Source: Myxococcales bacterium
GTDB lineage: Bacteria; Myxococcota_A; Polyangia; Palsa-1104; JAEUJZ01
Assembly: GCA_016794365.1 (NCBI GenBank)
Contig: JAEUKB010000062.1
Coordinates: 1-64,000, forward strand
DNA length: 64,000 nucleotides
Direction of reading: 5' to 3'
Shown: piece by piece, positions 17,531-27,873 of the stretch
Numbering within the stretch: the first letter of the stretch is position 1
Layout of the letters: every line of letters begins with the position of its first letter
Made by a program: the position numbers and the translations under genes
The notes under the pieces: model-generated
What the model saw: the letters and a program-made list of their open reading frames with translations, nothing else
Told to the model about the DNA's origin: nothing
Database searches by the model: none

Positions 17531-19537
17531 CTATTGCACCTGCTTGGGAGACGGTAATCCGATCCGGGCCACCATGCGCCGATAGCTCGGGCTGCGCGGG
17601 TCCAGATCCAGTACCGAGATGGTGTTATCGAGGTAGTTGCTGACGTAAGCGCGCGGCGGAAGCTGCGACTGACCAGGGCCAAGTGGTCGTGGTCGAAGGT
17701 CGTTGCCCGTCCCTGGGCAGGTGACTCCCAGCTTGGCTGCGTCGCTGTTTGAGCGCAGTGGATCAACACAGGGGTCCACCGCGCCTGGATAGCCAATCGC
17801 CGTCGCTGTTTCGTCTGTACCGAAGTTCAGCGCAATGCTCAGCGGCCCGCGACCTGCTTGCATGGTTCCTACCAGCTCTCCTGTGTCGGGATCGACTTCA
17901 GCGACCTGGCCGGACAGGTAGCAGGTGACAAAGATCCTCGTCGTCATCACGACTTGACCCATGCTGTAGCGCGGCACCTTGGCAATCACCTGACGAGACG
18001 GTCCTGCGCACAGGTTCACCACCGACGTGACTTGGTTGACCGGGATGTTGCTCCCGCCACCGCGCAGCCTCGTGTCCATCACTGCCAGCGCAGGCGGTTG
18101 AAACAGCGCCATGTAGGCGCGATCGCCGCTTGGCTCAAACACGATGGATCGCACATCCTGCGTCGCATTGGTGAACTGGCTGGACACACCAAACAGCAGT
18201 CCGGGGACGATCTTTGCGCCAACGCCAAGTCTGAACGTCGATAACGTGCTGGTCAGCTTCGAGGTCACAAACCACGACTGCGTCAGGTCTCCTTGTTTGC
18301 GCGGCGCGATCGCAAATGCGCCGGTTCGTCCGTCTGTCGTCGAGATGAGTGACCCGCTTACATCGGACAGGACCGGGGCTTGCAAATCGACCGGGCTCTT
18401 GCCCAGATCAAATGCAGAGGCTTGTCCCGTCGGTAAGTGACTGGAAACCAAGTATTGGTAATACGTTCCCGTCTGAACCGCTGCGCCTTCGACCTTGTAA
18501 CAAGGTGGCTTTCCCGTCGGATTTTGACTGCGATCGGAAAGGAATGTGCCGCGATCGTGTCGAAAACCGGGCTCGATGCAGCCGCGATCGACGAAGATGC
18601 TCATGGGCTCGGCGGGTAGCTCGAAGCGCGGGCGAGTCCCTTGCGATTCGTCGTCGGGATTGACCCATACATCATCGGGGGTGCGATTGACCCGATTGGA
18701 ACCACTGCACTGCGTCAGGGCATAGCGCGTTCCAGCGGGGTGCGCCGCCAGTGGAGCTGCTACATCTGCGTCGCTGAGCCGACTGGACGAATCACAGCCA
18801 AGGCGGAGTTCCGGCGAGTCACTGCCCGCCCGACCTCGACGCAGCGGTCGCGCAGACTCTATCAGTGTGATCGACGGATCGCCGCGCACAGCAATCAGAA
18901 GTCCTCGACGAAGTGCTGCTCGTTCGGGCAGGGCCAGCCAGTTGGGCGGATCTTCAGCCAGAAGCTGTAGTTCTCCGGGGAAGAAGCCAATCTTGACCGT
19001 CTGATCGGACAGGACAAAGCGCTGTGATTCACAGCTTACGACGGTGGGATCGTCGATATCGCGCTGGCAATAGCAGCGATCGTAGTCCGCGACGCGCTGA
19101 CCCGCTTCTTTGGCTTCGGTTTCTTCGAGGGTGGCACTGACACCAAGCGCTGCGCCAGAGTCGCCACACGAGACTTGACCGCAGAAGCTGTCTCCGACGA
19201 CACCGGAGTCGCTGCCGAAGCGACGGAAGCACTCGACGGCGCGGGCGTGACGCAAGATGTCAACCGCAACCACCGTCGAGCCACCAAAGCTCAGATCCGC
19301 GTTGGTGTTCGTCGCGTACAGAACATCTCCGAGCGGATCCATCGCGATGCTGCCCGGAAAAAACAAGCAGTGAGACGGTGGCTCAGTGTCGGTGTCAGAG
19401 CCAGACCACGGACGGCAGCCCGGCGCGAGCGGTTGTCGCTCGGAGCAGCCGATCGAAGACAGAAGAAGGGTCGCTCCCAAACCAAGGAGAGCTGTCCTTC
19501 TCAAACGTAGGTGCCAGGCGCAAGCTTTCGCTGTCAC
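17531..19537 (-). CDS. Large lipoprotein with YVTN-like beta-propeller
   Basis: 668 aa, GTG start. Signal peptide ends in LLSSIGC, a lipobox. Propeller-like segments are visible at both ends: IAMDPLGDVLYATNTNADLS near residue 65, and IFVTCYLSGQVAEVDPDTGE and AYVSNYLDNTISVLDLDP toward the C-terminus, typical of YVTN repeat proteins. The middle has several Cys pairs. It lies directly upstream of the 1402-aa lipoprotein gene with which it probably forms an operon. Likely a surface binding or scaffold protein; ligand unknown. Confidence 0.82.
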   Translation of the reverse strand: MTAKACAWHLRLRRTALLGLGATLLLSSIGCSERQPLAPGCRPWSGSDTDTEPPSHCLFFPGSIAMDPLGDVLYATNTNADLSFGGSTVVAVDILRHARAVECFRRFGSDSGVVGDSFCGQVSCGDSGAALGVSATLEETEAKEAGQRVADYDRCYCQRDIDDPTVVSCESQRFVLSDQTVKIGFFPGELQLLAEDPPNWLALPERAALRRGLLIAVRGDPSITLIESARPLRRGRAGSDSPELRLGCDSSSRLSDADVAAPLAAHPAGTRYALTQCSGSNRVNRTPDDVWVNPDDESQGTRPRFELPAEPMSIFVDRGCIEPGFRHDRGTFLSDRSQNPTGKPPCYKVEGAAVQTGTYYQYLVSSHLPTGQASAFDLGKSPVDLQAPVLSDVSGSLISTTDGRTGAFAIAPRKQGDLTQSWFVTSKLTSTLSTFRLGVGAKIVPGLLFGVSSQFTNATQDVRSIVFEPSGDRAYMALFQPPALAVMDTRLRGGGSNIPVNQVTSVVNLCAGPSRQVIAKVPRYSMGQVVMTTRIFVTCYLSGQVAEVDPDTGELVGTMQAGRGPLSIALNFGTDETATAIGYPGAVDPCVDPLRSNSDAAKLGVTCPGTGNDLRPRPLGPGQSQLPPRAYVSNYLDNTISVLDLDPRSPSYRRMVARIGLPSPKQVQ

Positions 19538-19677
19538 GGTCTGCGAAGGTTGCTACAGCCGAATCGCCGCGTCAATCAAAGTGGTCGTGCTACCGTCGGT
19601 TGAGAACCTGACGACTCGATGCATGGCTGCTCGCTGGCTCACGCTGGCGTGCAAGCCATGAAGGATCCCGACCGTGC

Positions 19678-22005
19678 TTAGCGTTCCAGCGCCGAGATGG
19701 CTTTGTCGGCGACATGCAAGCGATCAGCGAGCGTCCGAATGACGAAGGTGTGAAACGCTGCTGCGACGCGTGGCGCTTCCGTTTCCATTCGATCAAGGGC
19801 CGAGCGCTCCAGCTTGTGAACCGTGGATGGCGCGTCTGCAACGACCGATGCCGAGCGAATGCTCTGACGATACAGGCCCATTTCGCCGAGCGTGGTGTTG
19901 CTGGTCACCGAGCGCAAAAGCAGCGGTGCTCCGTCGGGACGTTCCAAGACGATGCTGACGCGTCCCGATTCGACGACATACGTTGCGCCCGAGGCATCGC
20001 CCTGACGGAACAGATACTCGCCTTTTTTTAGCTCGATGCGCTGCACATAGTCCATAAACCGCACCGCGAGATCGAGGCTGCCGAACTCTTTCGCGAGTCG
20101 CTGCACAAACGGCATATCGATGCGTGACAGGCTCGGTTCATTGACGACGGCGCGCTGCTCACACCACTCTAGCGCTGCGTCGAGATCATCGAACACCACG
20201 CACACATCGTCGTCGCGAATGCAGTGTTCTCGACGAAGAGCGCGCTCCATCTCGGCATTGAGCGAGGTAAAAATCAGCTGCATCCGTCGGTCTTCGATGG
20301 TCTGTCGCAGCTTCACCAGCGTCAGCGCCGTCGAAGAATCCATTCCGTTGACGTAGCGAAAATCGACGACGACGGCTTTGAGCGGCTGCGGATCTTGCGC
20401 GTACGATCGACGGATTCGCTGTCGGATGTCAGCGACCAGACCGACGATCGAGCCAAAGAACAGATAGCCACGCAGACGGAGCACCCAGTACTGACGACCG
20501 CGAATGCGTAAGACCTGATTTTCCTCGGCGGAGCGCTGGACTTTGCTGCCGTATTCATCGAGCGTGAACGAATTCTTGACGACGGAAACACGGCTGTAGT
20601 TGACCGCGAAGATCAGACAGCTCGCCAAGGCTCCGACGAACAGACCGACGACGAAGATGCCGGTGACGATGATCAGCACCAGCATCAGCACGACCAACAT
20701 GTAGTCGGTGCGCTGCAACTTCCAATACGCTTTAAACAGCCACTCTTGCAACAGTCGCAGGCCCAGATACACCAGCGTCGCACCGAGGACGGGACGCGAT
20801 AGAAGGCTCGCCAGCTTCGGACTGATAAACAGCACGAACAGACAGAGCGTTCCGGCGATGACGCCCGAAAGTCTCGTCGCTGCGCCTGCTTGAAGGTTCA
20901 GCATGCTGCGGGCGACGGCGTTGCTTCCGACGATGCCTCCGCACAGTCCCGAGACGATGTTGGCGATGCCGTGACCTTTGAGCTCTTGATCGAGATCCGC
21001 GTCGCGCTTGGTGGCCACTTCGATCGCCGCTGCTGTGACGAGCACTGCGATCGCTGTGACGGAGATGAGGGTGATGACCTCGAAGATGAAGTTGCGAACC
21101 GCTGGCCATTCCAAAGCTCCCGTCGCAAACGGGATAAACGGCATGCTGACGTTCAGGTTGTCAGACACGCGGAGCAGCCAGCCGATTTCTTGCGCTTTGG
21201 CGATGTTCAGCTCGGGATCGATCGCGATGATGACGTGGGTTAAGAGCGTGCCACCGACGAGAAGTGCCGGAAGTGCGAAGTACTGCTGCGCGCGTCCGAG
21301 CACAAAGAACATCGTCGCGGCAAAGCCAACTCCAAAGAGCGTCTGTCCGACGGCTCCGCGCTGAAGAAGCTGCGGCAACAGATCGAAGTTGACCTGCACA
21401 TCGGGAGGCACCATGACGCGCATGCCACCGACGGCCAAGACCCAGCCGGTGGAAACCAAGAAGCCTCCGACGACGGGATAGGGAATGTAGCGAACCCAGC
21501 GTCCCATCTTCAGCTTGCCGAGCACGTACAGCGCCACACCGGTCACAGCGGTCGAAAGAGCCAGCGCGAACACGATGTGGGGCGACGGATCTTTGTCGGC
21601 GATCTTTTCGGTCAGCATCATCGCCATGGCCGCTTGCACTGCGGCGGAGCGTGAGTCTGGACCGGCGATTGCGAAGAAAAACGGGCTCGTAAGCGCAACC
21701 AAGATCAGCGTCAGTCCGGCGCTCATCAGCGACATGCGCACGCCGTCTTCAAGGTTGCCTTTGAGCGGGCCGGAAAAGATCATCGCCGCAAACGACAAGC
21801 TGTAGCTGATCGTCACAAGCGCTGAGATCGAGCCCGAAATGACATCGCGCACCGCCACTTTCGGCGAGCGGGCCAAGTCAGCGATGCGCGGTTCGATCTC
21901 TCTGCTGCCCGATGCTCCCGCTCGCGGAGAAGCTTTGAGCACCCCTGAGATCGAGCTAGCACTCCGCGTGCTCTGCTCGGAATCTGCATTGGGCGTCGCA
22001 GGCAT
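19678..22005 (-). CDS. SulP-family anion transporter fused to STAS and cyclic-nucleotide-binding domains
   Basis: 775 aa from the ATG at 22003-22005. Domains in order: about 10-12 membrane helices of the SLC26/SulP family at about 55-455 (RYIPYPVVGGFLVSTGWVLAVGG), a STAS domain at about 495-610 (VVVDFRYVNGMDSSTALTLVKL), and a cNMP-binding domain at about 640-765 (YLFRQGDASGATYVVESGRVSIVL, TTLGEMGLYRQSIRSASVVA). SulP proteins carry sulfate, bicarbonate or other anions. The cNMP domain suggests gating by cyclic nucleotide. A PAS-STAS regulator gene lies 127 nt upstream on the same strand. Confidence 0.92.
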   Translation of the reverse strand: MPATPNADSEQSTRSASSISGVLKASPRAGASGSREIEPRIADLARSPKVAVRDVISGSISALVTISYSLSFAAMIFSGPLKGNLEDGVRMSLMSAGLTLILVALTSPFFFAIAGPDSRSAAVQAAMAMMLTEKIADKDPSPHIVFALALSTAVTGVALYVLGKLKMGRWVRYIPYPVVGGFLVSTGWVLAVGGMRVMVPPDVQVNFDLLPQLLQRGAVGQTLFGVGFAATMFFVLGRAQQYFALPALLVGGTLLTHVIIAIDPELNIAKAQEIGWLLRVSDNLNVSMPFIPFATGALEWPAVRNFIFEVITLISVTAIAVLVTAAAIEVATKRDADLDQELKGHGIANIVSGLCGGIVGSNAVARSMLNLQAGAATRLSGVIAGTLCLFVLFISPKLASLLSRPVLGATLVYLGLRLLQEWLFKAYWKLQRTDYMLVVLMLVLIIVTGIFVVGLFVGALASCLIFAVNYSRVSVVKNSFTLDEYGSKVQRSAEENQVLRIRGRQYWVLRLRGYLFFGSIVGLVADIRQRIRRSYAQDPQPLKAVVVDFRYVNGMDSSTALTLVKLRQTIEDRRMQLIFTSLNAEMERALRREHCIRDDDVCVVFDDLDAALEWCEQRAVVNEPSLSRIDMPFVQRLAKEFGSLDLAVRFMDYVQRIELKKGEYLFRQGDASGATYVVESGRVSIVLERPDGAPLLLRSVTSNTTLGEMGLYRQSIRSASVVADAPSTVHKLERSALDRMETEAPRVAAAFHTFVIRTLADRLHVADKAISALER

Positions 22006-22132
22006 CAAGTTCCTCTGCCGTCACTCATACCGAGCGCAGCCGCTCGGAAGAATGACATTCATCCTACACGGATTGTTTGCCTAGGGTGCGCAAATTGCTG
22101 GGTTCGCGCGGACAATCACGTCTCGCTGCGGA

Positions 22133-23203
22133 CTATAGTGGAATCTCTTGCGTAGTGCTCGGTGCGAGAAGATCTGGCTCAGCCATGGGCGGAAGCTCGG
22201 CTTCTGGCTCCGCTGGCGTGGGTTCGTTCGCTGTTTCCTGAGACGCTGCCTTCGGTGCTGCGCTGGCGTGTGAGTCCTCGACAAAGTTGGCGATCCAGTC
22301 GATTTCTTCCCGAACGCGCACGATCGCATGACCCGTGTGACGAAGTGCGTAGGCGATCCCGGCCTGGAGATCGCGCTGCGTGACCACTCGCTCCAGACCG
22401 ACGCCCAGATGCACCATCGAGCGCGCCACTTCGGCAGAGATGCCCACCAAGATGCTGAGTGCGCCGATCATGTCCGCCGCGCGCACCGTCTGAATCAGCG
22501 AGTTGGCAACCGCCGTATCAACCACCGTCACACCCGTGATGTCGATCAGCACAACCGCCGCTTGATAGCGAACGATAGCGGCCAGCACCGCGTCCATGAC
22601 ATGCTCTGCACGGCTGCTATCGACGTGACCGACCAGCGGGAGCACCACGATCTGCTGATAGATCGGAAGCACCGGCGTACCAAGCTGGCGGATCATCTGT
22701 AATAGATGTTGCTGCTCTTCCACCACGTTTTGCAGCACCGAGCTGGTTCGTTGGTGCGCTCGCTCACTGGCCCACAGCGCTGTCACATCGCGCAGCAAAA
22801 GCAGCCAGCGATCGGGACGAGCCGTCAGCTTGCGGATGCTCCAATCGACGGCGCGCTCGTGCTGTAGCAGCAGCCGTCCTTGGGTTGGCTCGCTGGGATC
22901 GCTCGGAAGTGACAAAAGCGCTGCGGTCTGCGTCTTCGCTTCCTCGAGTAGCTGACCTCCAAGCTGAAGTACGACATCGGAAAACGTCGTGTCATCCCAT
23001 ACCGATACATCCAGCCCAAGTACGTCGCTCGCTTGCTCGTTGGCCCACAGCGCGCGCTCATTTGTTGCGGACAACACCACCGCACCGTCTCCGATTGCGC
23101 TAAGCAGCTCGGGAATCAGATCGGCAATCGCTGCGGGTTGGTCGGCCACTTGACCCTCGCGCACACCGGCACGGTCATCCTGCTGGCGATGAGAAGACTC
23201 CAT
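22133..23203 (-). CDS. RsbR-like PAS-STAS regulator
   Basis: 356 aa. Residues 28-145 form a PAS-like sensor (LLSAIGDGAVVLSATNERALWANEQASDVLG ... RWLLLLRDVT, split here by an insertion-free linker), followed by a helical stretch and a STAS domain at about 180-300 (LGTPVLPIYQQIVVLPLVG, VVLIDITGVTVVDTAVANSL, GISAEVARSMVHLG). The segment PVLPIYQ...LPLVG is characteristic of RsbR-type stressosome proteins. The C-terminal 50 residues are Ala/Pro/Glu-rich. No RsbS or RsbT gene is adjacent, but the next gene downstream also has a STAS domain. Confidence 0.85.
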   Translation of the reverse strand: MESSHRQQDDRAGVREGQVADQPAAIADLIPELLSAIGDGAVVLSATNERALWANEQASDVLGLDVSVWDDTTFSDVVLQLGGQLLEEAKTQTAALLSLPSDPSEPTQGRLLLQHERAVDWSIRKLTARPDRWLLLLRDVTALWASERAHQRTSSVLQNVVEEQQHLLQMIRQLGTPVLPIYQQIVVLPLVGHVDSSRAEHVMDAVLAAIVRYQAAVVLIDITGVTVVDTAVANSLIQTVRAADMIGALSILVGISAEVARSMVHLGVGLERVVTQRDLQAGIAYALRHTGHAIVRVREEIDWIANFVEDSHASAAPKAASQETANEPTPAEPEAELPPMAEPDLLAPSTTQEIPL

Positions 23204-23728
23204 CGTAAATTCTCATGCTACGGGATGGCGGAAGCGATTTCTAGCCACCAAAACGCGGACCCATCCGAACCGATCGCTGCGTTTGTTAGCCGCAGAAGGC
23301 GCGCTGTGTGCTGATGAACTACAGCGCAAGATCATCAAGAGATAGCCAGACACCGCATGACGGAAGCGACCGAATAAAATCAGCAGAACGAAGACGGATT
23401 TGCGATCCCTTCGACGCTGAGCCGCGAGATCGATTGCGTACGGGATCGCTCGATTTGGGCCTAACCAAGCCTTCGCAGTTTTTGTGATTTTGTCATGGAA
23501 ATTCTCTTGACGGCCTATGATGTGGCAGCATAAGTTTCGCTCCTACGTCAGTGCTGTACCCTGTTCTCATCAGCCTCGCGACTTGCTCTCTTGCCTCAGT
23601 CGAAATGCCTCGTGTAAATCGAGTGACGCGCTTGCATGCTCTTTCCTGGCTGACCGTGGTTCGTGCTTACGTAGACAATCCTCACAGTCGGTAGTCGAGT
23701 GAGGAACGAAGGGAGATTCGATAAACGC
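23204..23728. other. Intergenic region upstream of rpsA
   Basis: About 500 bases with no convincing gene. It holds the promoters for the divergent PAS-STAS gene and for rpsA. A promoter-like pair lies at 23507-23535, which would give the rpsA mRNA a leader of about 185 nt, long enough for autogenous control as known for S1 in other bacteria; no specific structure was established. Confidence 0.5.
23507..23535 (+). promoter_or_regulatory. Candidate rpsA promoter
   Basis: TTGACG (23507-23512) is followed after 16-17 nt by CATAAG/ATAAGT (23529-23535). The -35 is strong and the -10 weak. It reads toward rpsA. Confidence 0.4.
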
Positions 23729-25477
<1,749 letters not shown>

Positions 25478-25483
25478 CCTCGC

Positions 25484-25499
25484 TCGGCTTCGCAGCCGA
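25484..25499 (+). terminator. Hairpin after rpsA
   Basis: TCGGCT-TCGC-AGCCGA is a perfect 6-bp stem 6 nt after the rpsA stop. No T-tract follows, so it may be an mRNA 3' stabiliser or a weak terminator. Confidence 0.45.
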
Positions 25500-25795
25500 A
25501 GTGCTGACTTCATTGTCTGTGGCCGCGTGAGTCTGTGTCAGTGACTCACCGGCAGCCCACCTCACGCTCAGGGCGCAGCAGTCCGCTCGCTCCCACGACT
25601 CCCCAACAGCTCGCGTTCGTTCCACGGCGACGAAGACTTGCGGCGTAAACGCTGTCTTCTGCGCGTCTTCCGAATGGTTTCGTGTCTACGCTCGCGTCTG
25701 CGTTCCGACGAAGCGCTGGCTTGCCTGTGGCTGATCGATGATTCAGCCAGCGGGCAGCGTGATCGGTTGGGGTGTTTTGCAGGACAACAAGCGAC

Positions 25796-25898
25796 GCGGT
25801 GAGGAACACACGAGGTGCGGAGTTGAACAGACGAGGCGCGGTGTGGAACAGACGCTGCGCGGAACGAACAAGACGCGGTGTGGAACAGACGCTGCGCT
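25796..25898. repeat. Degenerate 21-nt tandem repeats, non-coding
   Basis: Units at 25796, 25817, 25838 and about 25875 follow the consensus GCGGTGTGGAACAGACGCTGC; the third and last copies are identical over 21 nt, with a 16-nt partial unit between them. The block lies between two gene 3' ends. Confidence 0.8.
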
Positions 25899-25926
25899 GC
25901 TCGGAATTGGGTCGGCAGCCCGTACG

Positions 25927-26700
25927 CTAGAGCAGGAAGGGCAGGACGGCTTTGCGCTCGCTGGGATACTCGGGAAAGCGCTTGTGATAGTCGCGGTGAT
26001 GCGAGACAGCGCGCGGTACCAAGTTGGCTGCGGTCCACAGCGCGAAGGTGAGTCCGCCCGGTGACCAGGTCAGGATGGCCCAGCCGATCCACTCGACAAG
26101 CTCGCCGAAGTAGTTGGGACACGAGATGAAGCGGTACATGCCGCCGTAGGGAATTTTGTAGCCGGTCTCGCCGGGTTTGCGCAGGTTGAACAGCACCCAG
26201 TCGGCATGCTGGTTGATGGCAAAGCCGATCAAAAAGACAGCGGTTCCGACGACAAAGCGCGGGTCGAAGAGCCAAGTGGCATCGTAACGCGGGCCCAGAT
26301 CGGTCAGAAAGCGCCAGTTTAGATAGGCGTTTCCGAGGTTGAAGACAACCGCGAGGAGCGCGATGACCAGCGGCATTTTGCCTCCGCCGCGACGACGAAA
26401 CGGGAAGATGAAGGCGCGATGAAAGTAGTGAATTTGCCAGATCAGGGCAAAGACGAAGAGGACGATGTCCCGTCGCTCACTATAGAAAAACAGCGCAAGC
26501 GGCGCGAGCGAAGCGGGAGCTTCCATCACGATCCAGCCCAAGGTGGCGCTGATCTCGGGACCCCAGCCTTTGCTCTGGCTTTGATAGCGACCGTAGGGTG
26601 CGGCGCGAAACAGCAGGTTTACGACGGTGAGGGCCGCGAGTACCCAGAACGAGACGAGCAGGCCAAAGTAAAACTGACTCTCGGTGATCGTGGTTTGCAT
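25927..26700 (-). CDS. Steroid 5-alpha-reductase-like membrane enzyme
   Basis: 257 aa from the ATG at 26698-26700. Six to seven hydrophobic segments. The C-terminal half carries the family signature: YKIPYGGMYRFISCPNYFGE followed by LVEWIGWAI and HHRDYHKRFPEYP, close to eukaryotic SRD5A/DET2 and related polyprenol and enoyl reductases. The fold is an integral membrane NADPH-dependent double-bond reductase. In a bacterium the substrate may be a sterol, a polyprenol or another enone lipid. A squalene/phytoene synthase gene lies 4 kb away, which is suggestive only. Divergent from the BMP-type gene at 26753. Confidence 0.88.
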   Translation of the reverse strand: MQTTITESQFYFGLLVSFWVLAALTVVNLLFRAAPYGRYQSQSKGWGPEISATLGWIVMEAPASLAPLALFFYSERRDIVLFVFALIWQIHYFHRAFIFPFRRRGGGKMPLVIALLAVVFNLGNAYLNWRFLTDLGPRYDATWLFDPRFVVGTAVFLIGFAINQHADWVLFNLRKPGETGYKIPYGGMYRFISCPNYFGELVEWIGWAILTWSPGGLTFALWTAANLVPRAVSHHRDYHKRFPEYPSERKAVLPFLL

Positions 26701-26710
26701 CGACACATGA

Positions 26711-26745
26711 CCTCGCGAGGGCAGCCTTACCACATGTGGTATAGG
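26711..26745. promoter_or_regulatory. Two perfect palindromes in a 52-bp divergent promoter region
   Basis: CCTCGCGAGG (26711-26720) and ACCACATGTGGT (26729-26740) are perfect palindromes. The second abuts an extended -10 (TGG-TATAGG, 26737-26745) reading toward the BMP-type gene. A dimeric regulator controlling both divergent genes is a reasonable inference. Confidence 0.5.
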
Positions 26746-26752
26746 TTCCGGC

Positions 26753-27802
26753 GTGAAAGCCGCTTCGCGAAACGTGCTGATCGTGGTGACGCTGTTGCTC
26801 ATCGCGGCAAATGGACTGCTTCTGTGGCCGCTTGGGGCCCGTGAGTCAAAGCCTGCGCAAGGGGAAGTGAAGACGCTGCGCGTGGGTCTGGTCTTCGACG
26901 TCGGAGGTCGCGGCGACAAGTCGTTCAACGATGCGGCGTTTCGCGGCGTCGATCTGGCGGTGCAAAAGCTGGGAATTTCAGCGGAGTTTGTCGAGCCTGG
27001 CGACGGAGCCGATCGCGAATCGGGACTGCGTCTGTTGGCCGCGCGGGGCTTTGACCTGATCTTGGGCGTCGGCTTCGTGTTTTCCGACGACATGCTCCAG
27101 ATTGCGCACGACTATCCCGATCGGCACTTTGCCTGCGTGGACTACGCGAAGTTTGATGCAAACGGCTTTGTGGTTCCGCCGCGCAACATGGTGGCGCTCA
27201 AGTTTCGCGAAGAAGAAGGTAGCTTTCTCGTCGGTGCAGTGGCTGCGCTTCAGTCGCCTCATCAGACGCTTGGGTTCGTCGGTGGCATGGACATTCCGCT
27301 GATTCACAAGTTCGAGGCTGGCTTTCGACAAGGTGCGCTGGCGGTATGTCCTTCGTGCAAAGTTCTCGTCGGATATGCCGGAACGAGTGCCGATGCCTTC
27401 AAGAACCCAGCGCGTGGAAAAGAACTGGCGACAGCGCAGTATCAAGCCGGTGCCGATGTGGTTTTTCATGCAGCAGGCTCGACGGGACTTGGGGTCTTTG
27501 AAGCCGCGCGTGAGACAGGAAAGCGCGCGATTGGCGTCGATAGCGATCAGTGGGATGAAGCGCCGGGCGTCGTGATGACCTCGATGGTCAAGCGCGTCGA
27601 GGTCAGCGTCTTCGACGTGATTTCGTCTCTGCGCGATGGACACTTTGAGCCGGGCGTGAAGGTCTTCGGGCTGCGGCAAGGCGGAGTGGACTATGCCTAC
27701 GATGAGCCCAAGCGCGGCATGATTCCAGCGTCGGTGCGCGAGCGGGTCGAGTCACTACGCAGAGACATCATCGACGGCAAGATCACGGTTTTGGACAAAT
27801 AA
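26753..27802 (+). CDS. BMP-family (basic membrane protein) substrate-binding protein
   Basis: 349 aa, GTG start placed 7 nt after a TATAGG hexamer, so the mRNA may be leaderless. An N-terminal hydrophobic segment (VLIVVTLLLIAANGLLLWPLG) lacks a lipobox Cys. The periplasmic domain matches the BMP/PnrA family: RVGLVFDVGGRGDKSFNDAAF, LILGVGFVFSDDM, VGFVGGMDIPLIHKFEAGFRQG, VVFHAAGSTGLGVFEAA, IGVDSDQ. Relatives bind purine nucleosides for ABC import. No ATPase or permease gene is adjacent, so it may act alone or with distant partners. Confidence 0.92.
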   Translation: MKAASRNVLIVVTLLLIAANGLLLWPLGARESKPAQGEVKTLRVGLVFDVGGRGDKSFNDAAFRGVDLAVQKLGISAEFVEPGDGADRESGLRLLAARGFDLILGVGFVFSDDMLQIAHDYPDRHFACVDYAKFDANGFVVPPRNMVALKFREEEGSFLVGAVAALQSPHQTLGFVGGMDIPLIHKFEAGFRQGALAVCPSCKVLVGYAGTSADAFKNPARGKELATAQYQAGADVVFHAAGSTGLGVFEAARETGKRAIGVDSDQWDEAPGVVMTSMVKRVEVSVFDVISSLRDGHFEPGVKVFGLRQGGVDYAYDEPKRGMIPASVRERVESLRRDIIDGKITVLDK

Positions 27803-27873
27803 CGCACTTCTTCGCACGTCAGCCCAGCACGCTGATGCGCCGCCACCTCGACGGTGGCACGGGACAACGAGAC

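Larger units (their letters stand above)
25478..25926. other. Intergenic region between convergent rpsA and reductase genes
   Basis: No credible gene; frames that cross it consist of repeats and have no family features. It contains a hairpin just after rpsA (25484-25499) and a block of 21-nt tandem repeats (25796-25898). Confidence 0.6.

Noticed and set aside
25568..26275. 235-residue open frame across the rpsA-reductase gap
   Set aside because: Overlaps the reductase gene in another frame and its unique part is translated tandem repeat.
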